Of a stretch of DNA of 64,000 nt, positions 40,741-52,700 are shown piece by piece. The notes under the pieces were generated by a model that was given only the letters and a program-made list of their open reading frames with translations, did not search any database and was not told where the DNA came from. Position 1 is the first letter of the stretch. The number at the start of each line of letters is the position of its first letter. Both the position numbers and the translations under genes were made by a program. This DNA is from Odobenus rosmarus divergens (lineage: Eukaryota > Chordata > Mammalia > Carnivora > Odobenidae): the NCBI RefSeq assembly GCF_000321225.1, contig NW_004450460.1:4291-68290 (forward strand), written 5' to 3'.

Positions 40741-43700
40741 TTCAGTCTACCACTGGACCTGCTGACAAACCTCCAGGGAGGTCCCGAGGATGAGCAGCAG
40801 ATCTGCCATGGGGAAATCAACCACATGCATCAGGAATCTCTGGGGAAGTGCCTCCCCAAAGAAGACGATGTCGGGCTTCACAACGCCAGTGCAGACTGGG
40901 CAGCGGGGGATCCTGTCCACTGCCACGTCAGCCTGTATAACACAGATAGAAAGTGGGCCAAGGGTGATGTCACAACACACTCTAAACATGGCTCTTAATA
41001 TTGGGGGGATAAGAGAAAAACAGAGAGAGGCAAACCAAGAACTACGGAGAACAAACTTACGGCTACTAGAGTGGAGGGTGTGGGGGGACAGGGGATGGGG
41101 ACTGAGGACCACACTTGCTGTGATGAGCACCAGGCGACATATGGAAGTGTGGGTCACTAAATTGTACACCTGAAACTAATATAACACTGTATGTTTCCTG
41201 ACTGAGATTTAAGTAAAAACTTAAAAAAAAAAAAAAGATTGCTCTTACTAAGAAATTTTCATTCACAACAACTGAATAATGAACCCAGCTTTGGCATTTA
41301 TTGACATTTTGCCGATTTTGTCTCATATAGCACCCTACAACTGGAGTACTTGAGAGCGGACCCTGAAGAGCACATGTTATCTAGCACATGTAACACCATG
41401 CTGTGCACCTGGGGTGGTTCTCAGAGACATTCAGATGCTAAGGAAATACTCAGGAGATGACACAGTCCTCAGGAGGTACTCTGTAGGCATTTGGCCTACA
41501 CTAGGCGTAATTCAATGAGAAAAGTAGTATAAAATTTGTCCCTGATTTTAGCTGAAGTGATCACGATGTGGCCTTAGCCCTGGAAGACATTCAGGCTGAA
41601 GTTATAAGTAGCACTACCACAGACCGCTTCCTTGCAGGCCAAGGTGAGGTAGACACAAATCATTCTTACGCCCTAAGATGCCTGTGTCAATGTGCTTGGC
41701 TGGGTTTCAAAGGAGGGAGCCTAAGAAAGAGGACACCATTTTCTAAGACAAACCCTCCTGGCCTCGTTTTAGCAAGCTGAGCCCGGCCAGAACCAGCAGA
41801 GACAATGGACCCAAGAGAGACTATCAAATACAGATTAAGGCCAATTTGTGTTTAGTGTTTAAAAAAAAAAAAAAAAAGACAGGTTTAAAGTATCTGATGG
41901 GGATAGAAAACTATAAAAAATAATGTAGTGGATTTGAAAAAGAACCAAAGAGAACTTCCAGTAATAAAAAGTATCAAAAATTAGGAAGGCACTTGTGATG
42001 AGCACTGGGTGTTGTATATAGGTGATGAATCACTAAATTGTACTCCTGAAACCAATACTACCCTATATATTAACTAACTAGAATTTAAATAAAAATTTGG
42101 AAGAAAAAAATGGGGCAAGCAATTCAGATCTGGAAATGAGCCTACTGTGATTGAGGTTTTGCATCTCATTAAACCTTTTCCAAACAAAAAAACAAAAAGT
42201 AACAAAAATTAGCCTTCAGTGGAAGAGCTTTATTCTGTACAACAGAATAGAAGGTTGATAAACTGGAAAACAGATCAAAAGCCATTATTCGGAACACAGC
42301 AAGGAGAAGTAAGATGGAACACACAGCAGAGCCACAGGTGGGAGCCTAAGAAGGTCTCATGGGAGTTTAAGGAGAGCTCCGAAAGGGAGGAGAGGGAGTG
42401 GGAGAAGCAATCAACATCTAAGAGGCAAGGGCCAAGGATTTTTCCAGCAATGATGAAAGATCTCAAACCACAGATTCAGAAAGCCCTACAAATTTAAAGC
42501 AGAATAAGTAAACAAAAGGAAATCCATATGGAGATAGACCACAGTAAAAGTGCAAAACTCCAAAGACAAAGAGAAAAGGTTTAAAAATATGCAGAGAACA
42601 GATAGTGACAAACTGATTCTAAAGTTTCTGTGGAAAGCAAAAGACCAGAACAAGACTGACACTACCCGACTTCAAGACTTATTATAAAAAGCTACAGGAA
42701 TCAGGATGTGGCACTACTGCAGGAACAGGTGAACATATCAGCGGAACAGAACAGAGAGCCTAGAAGTAGACTCGCACAAACACAGTCAACTGATCTTTGA
42801 CAAAGGAGCAAATCTCGTCTCTTCAACAAATGGTGCTGGACATTATGAAAATTAATAAAGGGAGACGTTGCTAATGTGGGATCAGGAGGTTGGAAGGGAC
42901 CCTACCACTCACCATCAATCCCACGAAGAATTGTGAACTACAGACCCAACAGAAGAACCCTCAACAGGAAAGAACCATCAAGGCAGGTACCACCCTCAAC
43001 AAATTGACCACCCCAGCGATTCAGCTGGCGAGACACCATCATTCCCCTGAACTGCTTCTCCAGCCCCTCCCAACTCCCTCCTCTTCATCAAATGTCCCTC
43101 TCCTTTGTTGTTTGGACTTGCCTAGTTTAGCTGTAGTTTGCTTCTCCCAAATTGCGTTTTTCTACTATTCCTGAATAAGCCCATTTTGCTGGTAAAATAA
43201 CTGGCAGTTTTATTTTTCTTAATGTTTTATTTATTTATTAATGAGAGTCAGAGAGAGAGAGAGAGAGAGAGGCAGAGGCAGAGGGAGAAGCAGGCTCCCC
43301 GCCTAGAAGGGAGCCCAATGCGGGACTCGATCCCAGGACCCTGGGATCATGACCTGAGCTGAAGGCAGATGCTTAACCATCTGAGCCACCCAGGCACCCT
43401 GGCAGTTTTATTTTTAAGGAAAACATCACTTGGTGTCAGAAGGGGATGCAGGGGTACCTCCAGAGACTCTGAGGCTGGTGAGCAAACCAACAGGTGCCAG
43501 TACCCACAGACCCAGTCGGGCTTGCAGCTTTCTCTCCGACCCTGGGGTTTGAGGGTAAGTTTTCTCTGGGACTTGAGCTGCACTCTCTGTGTTTTCAGCT
43601 CTCCAGGCTTTATTCAAGACCTTTTTAAGGCTTTGTCCTTTCTCAGAGTACTCGTTTGGCCTTTGGTCTGACTCCTTTCTAGAGCCAGGCTGTTCCTACT

Positions 43701-46700
43701 GGAACTGTGCTGCTTTAGAAATTTTTTTCTTCCCTCTAGAGGAAAGCCTCTGGGAAATGGGATCCTAGTGATCAAAATGCTTTGAGGATGCCCCTGCCCC
43801 TACCTTCCCACACTTCTGGGACCCCAGCCTGTTCTATGTTTCAAAACTGTGGTCCCCCCTCATGTGCACTCTTAACTAAATGGACTGACTCAACCAAAAG
43901 TAATTTACAACTTCAACGGCCATTATGGGGAACTTTCCATCTCCCCAAATTTACTTTTCTCACAACTGAATCGGACAGCGATGGCTCTAAAATTGTCAAA
44001 ACTGAATTGGATGCTTATTTTAATTGGTACCTTGAGCCTTCCAAACATTTTTTAGGATTCAAAGGTTGTTCGCCTCTTCGGTTCATTTGCTAATTTAGAA
44101 ATAGTATTTTGCAAAGAGGCAAACAACTGAAAGAAGTCAACGCAGCTTCTGAGTCTTGCCCTCCCCATCTCCTTTGTCTCCAGACAGGTGGGGCCACCTT
44201 GCGCCCATGCCCGCCTCTGGTGCCATTTCCCTCTTCCCTCAGCACTGTCCTCACCTCCCCTATACCCACCACTCATTCTAACCCTTTGGCTGAGCTTCCC
44301 TTTACCTCCAAACCTCTCCCCACCCACCTTCTCCTGAAAACCTATTAATAGCTACCCTTCTAAAGATAACTCTGCTGGGGGTCCAAATGAACGTCAAATT
44401 GCTTATGTTGCCTGGACTAAGGCTGAATTTCGAGCCATAGAGAAAGAGGTTCCTAAAGTGACTGAGGACCCCATAAATTTGCTGAAGAATGTAACACAGT
44501 TATTCAAACTTACTCATCTGATTTCTCAGATTTATACCAATCGGTCCCCATGCTTGTTGGTGAGGGTCAGGCCAAACACTGGATAAAACCAGCCCAATGG
44601 GAGCATCCTGAAAGGGGTTTAGAGAAACAGATGCCTGAGTTTTGGCAAGGTGCTAGAACACTCGCTGGAAATCTCCACTGAGTGTTGGAGAAGGTCATCA
44701 GAAAGATATGACCACCAGTTGACCTGTGACCTGGACCCCAGCACTTGGAGGCTCCTCACTCCATTCCCCTGTCCTTGGAATGTGGGTTCCCCTTGTCTTT
44801 CCCATCCCAGAGGCTGCTCCAAGGACACAGCCTTGAGATGGTGATGTGATGTGGTGTTGAGAACACCTGCAGAGTAGACGGGGCTGAGCCCAGTTATGGC
44901 CTCTTTATAAATTTTTAAGATTTGAAGGCAGGTGTGGGGATCCAGCCATCCTGCTGCTGCCCAGGACAAGCCTTGTTATGTCAGTTCCCTTGACGATTAA
45001 AATGGACACCTACAAACCTGGAGTGGCCGCCTCTTCGGTCTCTCCCAGCCCTCTGCCAGCGGGGACCGGCTTTAGATCACAGCCAGGAGCTCCTGAGAGG
45101 GCTGCAAGCCAACATCAAGCAATTACAGTACCTTTTCCTAAGCCTGCTGATCAAAACAAGATTCAGGCTTGCACAGAGAAGCCTGATGAACCTATTCATG
45201 ACTATCACATTCGACTCCACATTGTCTTCAAAGAAAATTCTTCCTTTAGATGCTAAATCCACCCAGGTAGCCTTTAACTCCATTTATTAATGAGCTGAAC
45301 CATCATCTTATGGGAAACCTTGTCCACTCCAGACTTAGTTAACTTGGCAAACCAGCTCATTGGCATCCTCAATGAGTTCACCTAAAAGAAAGACCACACC
45401 ACTCTCAATTTTCAACTCCAGCAAATGTAGGCCCCTAAACAACCAGCCCCCACCCCTTGTTTCTGCTGCTATTACAAAGAGCCAGGGCAGGAGTTGGCAA
45501 TGACTTTTCAGAGGTAACACCAAAGGCACAATCCTTGAAAGAAAAATACGTTAGACCTCATTAAAATTAAAAACCCTGCTCTGTGAAAGACACTGTCAAG
45601 AAAATGAGAAGACAATATTTGCAAATGAGGAGAAAATATTTACAAAAGATATCTGATAAAGGACTGTTATCCATAATATACAAAAATATTCTTAAAACTC
45701 AACAATAAGAAAATGAGCAACCTAGTTAAAAAATGGGCCAAAGACCTGAATAGACAGCTCACCAAAGAAGATGTACAGGTGGCAAATGAGCATTTGAAAA
45801 TATACTCCACATCATATGTCATCATGGAACTACACATTAAAACAAAACAATATCATTACACACCTATCAGAACAGCCAAATTCTAGAACACGGACAACAC
45901 CAAATGCTGCTCTTATTCATTGCTGATGGAAATGCAAAGTAGTGCAGCCACTAAACATTGGAAGGCACTAAACATGCTCTCACCATACAATCCAGCAATC
46001 ACATTCCTTGGTATTTACCAAAGGCGTTGAAAACTCATGTCCACACAAAAACCTGCGTGTGGATGTTTATAGCAGCTTTTATAATTGCCAAAACACGGAA
46101 GCAACCAAGATAACCTTCAGTAGATGAATGGATAACTGAGGTCCACCCAAACAAGGGAATATTATTCAGCACTAAAAAGAAGTGATCTATGAAGCCATGA
46201 AAAGACATGGAGGAAACTTAAAGGCATCTGACTAAGTGAAGAAGTCAGTCTGAAAAGGCTGCATATGTATGAATCCAACTCTGAACTTCTGGAAAACGCA
46301 AAACCATGGAGACAGTAAAAGGACCAATGGTTGCCAGGGGTTGTGTGAGGGGCTTGACCGGTTAGTGGGTGCAGAGTTTCCCTTTGGGGTGATGAAAATG
46401 TTCTGGAATCAGATAGAGGTAGTGGTTGCACAACACTGTGACTATATTAAATGCCAACGAATTGTACACTAAAATGTTTAATTTTACAGTATGTGAATTT
46501 GACCTCATTAAAAAATAAAAGATGGGGTCCTATGCCTCATCAATATTTTAGAGTTTCATCTTTATTTTAGATTTTCCAGTCTATCCTATTCTGCTTGAAG
46601 AAACCCATCCTACAGAACTATGCCCAGAAGTACATAGGGGTATGAGCACAAGTGTCATTGATGCATTATTCCTGATAGTAAAAATCACAAACATCAAAAA

Positions 46701-49700
46701 ATATCCCAGAGTAGGTGAATGGCTAAATTTAATATTCCAGTTACTAAAAACAGTAAGCAGAGCTGTAGTTATTGACACAAGATAGCCATAAAGTTTTGTT
46801 CTGTAACAAAGCAGTTTGTAGAATATTAAACGTAATCATCCTATTACTGGGGCGTCTGGGTGGCTCAGTCGGTTAAGTGTCCAACTCTTGGTTTCAAGCT
46901 CAGGTCATGATCTCAGGGTCGTGGGATTGAGCCCTGCATCAGGCTCTGCACTCAGAGTCTGCTTGAGATTCTCTCTCCCTCTCCCTCTGCCTGCCCCCCC
47001 CGCCATGCTCTCTCTCTCTCTCAAATAAGTTTAAAAAATTTTTAATAATCCTATTCCAAAAAAATTGTCACTCTGTGTGGTGTAGGTACACATATATGGA
47101 CATGTGTGTTTAGATATGCCAGTTTTTTTAAGGCTTGGAACATTATACACCAAACTGTTACAAGTGGGCTACAGGAACTGGTTGAAGGGAGATACATTTT
47201 TCCCTACATATTTCTTAATATTTTACAAGTGTGTATTACTTTTCCAACTTAAAAATAAAAACATTTCATACCATTACTGTTGTCCTTCCAATACGATGCT
47301 TATAAAATGCCACTTTTCCAGATCACTCCCACTGCAAAGTGCAGAAGGGAGAGAAGTGGCAGCATGACAACTCACCCAAATGTCCTTCCCTGGAGAGGGC
47401 CTTCGGCAGACAGTGCACGTGGCAGAGGCAAAGGATCCATGAGCTTCAACCAGCTTTGAGGCAGGGATGCCAGATACTGAAATTCAAACCAAAGCTAAGT
47501 GCTGCTGGCTCCCAGAGCATGAGCTCTGAGCTTGGCAGGCCCCCAAAGGGAGTCACAGCCCTCGGTGCAAGCCTGGTGTCCCTGCCTCCACCACCTACAG
47601 ATAATGTCCCACTGACCAGAATAAGCACAGGGATCAGGGCTCCCAGATGGAGCCAAATCATGGTTAAACAAAGCCTGTCAACAAGTTTGATGTAAGTTCA
47701 AATAAAACTACATCTGATACCTAGGAAAACATTTTCTATTCTACAGATACCAAGTAAAAGCAAAAAAACTATATAGGGGTGCCTGGGTGGCTCAGTCAGT
47801 TGAGCATCTGACTCGATTTAGGCTCAGGTCATGATCTCAGGGTCATGGGATCGAGCCCCAAGGCAGGCTCCATGCTCGGCAGAGGGTCTGCTGGAGATTC
47901 TCTCTCTCCCTCTGCTCCTCCCCCGATGGGCACATGTGTGCATGCTCTCACTCTCCCCCTCTCAAATACATAAATCTTAAAAAAAAAAAAAAAAAACTAT
48001 ATAAAGACAATAAGTTTCAAAAAAAATGTAGAGCCCCCCCCTCCCCTCTCTGTCTTCTCTGCACTGGGAGCAGCTCTCCTGCCACAGCCCCTCATCCCCT
48101 GAAAATGTCTGCCTGTGCAAAGTTTGTCTCCACCCCGCTTCCTGTCAGGAGCACCTGTCAGCTGTTGAGCCTATCACTGTCTGCAGCGGTGCTAAAACCA
48201 CCAGAAACACTGACAGACAAGAGCCTCGGCAGCTTGGCAGCCCCACATCCCCCGATTTCACTTATTCCTAGCTGCAGCTTCCGAGCCAGCGCCATTTCAA
48301 GGGACATCCACAGGACAGCCAAGTGCCTTGGGGCTGGGGCTGCCACGGTAGGGATGGCTGGCTCTGGGGCTGGAATTGGGACTGTTTGGGAGCCTCATCA
48401 TTGGTTATGCCAGGAATCCCTCTCTGAAGTAACTGCTCTTCTCCTACGCCATTCTGGGCTTTGCCTTCTCAGAGGCCACGGGGCTCTTTTGCTTGATGGT
48501 GGCCTTTCTCATCTTCTTCGCCATGTGAAGGAGCCGTCTCCACATCCCATAGGTTTTTCTCCCGTGTCTTGTCTGCCCTGTATGTTCCTTTTCCTCTACC
48601 TCCCCAGGCAGCCTGGGGAAAGTGGTTGGCTCAGGGTTTGACAGAGGGAAGACAAATAAATACTGTATTAAGAAAAAAAAAACTGTAGAAAAACAAACAC
48701 AGGTAACTTATTTATGACAGTTACCTGTTCCCACTGTCAGCTTCTGAGCTATGGATGGGCAGACAGTCCCAGCTGCAAGTGGCTTCCACTGTTCCCATTA
48801 CTGTCATAAATCTCCACATGCTAAAACCCACGGCCAGACACTCCCACCTTCCCACAAGGCCTGTCTTGCTGCAACTCCAGAAGAGATCATCCCCATGGGG
48901 CATCCACTGCTGCCTAAGTGGTTCCAAACTGCAGAATCCTTCCAGCAAGGAATCATTTTCCTGGAGTCCAAGTGACTCCTTTTTACAAATCCCAAGACAT
49001 CTGCAGCCTAGCTGAGCTGCAGCTGGCTCACTAAGAGTCAGTGTCGCTGCCCCTGAGAGAAAGGCTCAGCAGATGCCTCACTAAGATGCACAGTCGGCAG
49101 TCACTACCATCTGTGAATCACTGCTTGTGGCCGCTATCGGGACAGCCAGGAGATCATTATACAAAGAGTTTGATAAGACTAAGGCATGAATAGTGATCTC
49201 TTTGTGTGACAATGACATTGTAGTTATGTTTTAAAAGTCTTTATCTTCTAGAGATACCCAGTGAAGTACTTAGAGGTTAAGTTTATGATGTCATGGATTT
49301 CCTTCAAAATAACTGGGAGTGAGAGAGAAGGTGGGGGGGTAGGAAGACAGATAAAGTAAGGACTGGCTCTGATGAGGGCATGAGGGTTCATTACTTCCTC
49401 TCTTTATTTTTATGCGCTCAAAAAATTTCACAATAAATTTCTTAAAAAAGACATCATCATATCAGATTAGCAAAACCAGAAGCTCCCCGTGTCAACTTTA
49501 GTTCCATCCAAAACTCAACAGTCCACCAATGAGACCCCAACGGTGACTCTTAAACACATGGTGCACTTTTTGTCAGGGACAAAGGCATGAGGAGTTGGCT
49601 TGCAATCAGAGGACAAGGTGAAGCCTAGACGCAGACACCCAAAGCCTTCCCTGCGGAAGAGGATGTGCGACAGGAGGACGGCTCACCTCTCTCGAGCCCG

Positions 49701-52700
49701 TCGATGTTCTGTGTGTAGAGCCGCAGAAGCAGCCCCTTGTCGTGAAGCAGTCGGAGGAAGTAGTGTATGACGTTGGGCCTATAGCTCCTGAGGTACAGCT
49801 CCTTGGCCAAAGTGAAAAAGGGCTTGGGGTTGTGAGAGAAGAAAGTGAGCTCAAAAATGGCCTCAGGGTAGGGGAGGTCGTACTGCTGCAGGCTGCTGTA
49901 GAGGCCACTCCTGGGAGACCTGCAAAAAGGAGCAAGAGGCTCTGAGCCCTGAGGAAGAGGGCAGGACCCTGAGGCAGACCAGGGTGCCAAGGGAGGAGCT
50001 GGGCGCTGCAGGGCACCTGAAGTCCGGAATGCCGCTGGGCGTGCTGATGCCGGCCCCCACCATGACCACCACCCTCTGGCAGGCTCTGGCTTGGATCAGC
50101 TCCGCTATATCCTGCAGAAAAAGCTTCTCCTTCTTACTGTTGCCTCCTCTTCCAAAGATGCTTGAGGCACTAGCAGAAAAAGATACGGGTCTTCTTCCAC
50201 CTGTAATCCTGACAGAAAAGGAGAGTGGCCAGGTGACCAGTGACAGTTAAGCTCATGCTAGCCCTTGACCACCCCCACCACTTACAATGACCATACACTT
50301 CCCTCCTGTACCCCAAAATGACCACCCTTCTCATCATGGATGACTATTGGGCTACAAGAGAAAGAAGTCTCAACTCAGAAACCAAAACTTATTTGGGAGC
50401 AAAAAATTCAGGTCAGTTGGAACTGTGCAAACAAGGGATGTAACATCTCTTAATTCCTGTTATCCAGCGCCAGTGGTAAGAGAACAGGGTCCACACCAAA
50501 GGTGTGGGGGCTTTGTGGGGGCTCTGGGTGTGCTCTCTGCAGAGACATACACTGTAGCATACTTGGGATGTGACAAAGAGGCAGTGACATTTAAAGAAAC
50601 CCAAATGTCTCAGACTTCACACCAAATACTATCAGGAGAAAAAGTGGGTTCTAGAGACTATTCCAGAAAGAAACATTCATGCCCTGAGATTCACACTGCC
50701 GCAGAAACTTGATCTTCAATGTTCACAGCCGCTCATACTATGCAGCAGCCAAAGGAATCCCACAGCCAAAAGACAAGGCAGTGGGTAGATTCAGCTCAGG
50801 CTCTCTCTGTGAAGCACTGGAAGGCTTCTCAAGTCACCCCCAGAAGCCAGGAGCCGAGACACTCACAAGGCTAAGTATTAGGGATATGAGATGGTCTTCC
50901 ACAGGAAAAAAAAAAGCAAAACACAATGTACAAGTCACAAGCTTCAGCAGGACCTCAGGACTTAGAAAATGACTCAACACCCAGGAAAGCAACAGGAAGA
51001 AACAAAAGCAGTATGAATAATACAAAGCTTGGAGCACTAACTGAACACCCCGCTGAAGTGAGTCTGCAGCCGTGGGAGGCATGCGGTGCTACAGCTTCAC
51101 CTCACATGGGCCTGGAAAGGGTTCCTGGGTTTACCGATCTGCTGTTAGGGCCCCTGCGTGGCGTCTAACCAAGCTGCGTGACTTCTTCATCTCTTGATAT
51201 CATGCTGACAACTCACCCAGAGTTCAGGACTGCCAGCCCCACTGCACAGGGCACCTTTTTCACACCCCAAAGACTGGTGGCCACCATGTCCGTTCTTCCA
51301 GGAGAAGGCCCTTGATGACCCTCCCCCAGGACATCTCTGACTTCAGTATAGAGACTCCTCCACCCTGATGGGAAAAGAGATTCAACAAATGAAACTGACA
51401 ACCTCCTCAAATGAATGATGAATCTAAAATAAATACAGACATAAAAACAGGAAACTGAGAGCATTTCTTTTACTCATTTGTGATTCAGGCAAGAAGTAAG
51501 CACCCTAAAAGCACATTGTCATACACATCAGAACAATTCAGGAGTATGCATCTTCTAGAAGTATGGCCCTAACTCACTCTCCTGTTTGCTCTTTGTCTTT
51601 TGTGTTCTTTTGCTCCTTACAAAACCAACACTGCAAACTCTCTGCACAGACCCACCCACTGGACACACTGTCAGTGAGGTTTCCCCTGAAACTCTCTGCT
51701 CCCCATCCTAGCACAGCATATCCCATCCCAGTGACAATTTCAACCCCCACCCTGCCCTCTTATATATCCCCCCTTTCAGCCAAGCAAAGGGATTCCCTGG
51801 CTCTTGTATATGTCCTAAACCCAGCTTCCTCTGCCTGAAAAGACCTTTCTCCACCTCAGCATGTCCAAATCTCCCATAGTCAAGGCCAGGACCAAATGCC
51901 ACCTCCTTCGTGAAGCCACTGTTGAACCCCAGTGAGCAATCACTTTGCCCTCGTTTGATTCCCTGCTCCTTTTAGGCAAGCTGACACCCCCTCCCTTCCT
52001 GCAGTGACCCTGCACACCACCTCGCACACTCCACCCTCGGGTCAGGGACCTGCTTGCTGCTCACAGTCCACTTGCTTCTATGTTGTTGCCTCTCCCACCA
52101 CACAAAGCGTCATCTTGGTTTTCAAAAGAACAGATTTCTGAAAGGTATGTACAAGAGAAAGAAGAACATGACCAAGAAAGGTGTACGTGCAGGGCCAAGG
52201 GCGCCCAAAGGAGAGTCAGAGCCCTAGCTCACTACCAGTCTCATCAAGTCACTCAAACCCCCTGAGCCTCAGCTGCCAATGCCAAGAGCAAGAAACGATT
52301 CTTACAGTCTTGCTCAAGAAGACCTACAACTGTAGATCTTTCCCAGCAGAAAGTACAGGAAATACACACAGCAGGGAAAACAGTGCTTCTCCCTCGTCCC
52401 CACACTCCTGCAGAGATGCCCACAGATCCTGAAGGAAATTCTGCTGCGTCAGAGACTTGTGTAAAAAGCACCCATCAAGCAGTTCTTCTGAGTGCAAGCT
52501 GATAAGTCTCCAAAGGAAATTTTCTAGTGAAAACTGGCCAGATGGTCAGGAAGAGAAGAAGATGCTCTGGCTGCAGCCACAGCTGTTAAATGCCCCAAGT
52601 CACTCAGCATCTGGAACAACTCTTCCCCTACAGTCTTCACCCAAACATTTACTGAGCTCCTCCTACATGCAAGTTCTTACGAGAAACACAAAAGGAATTA

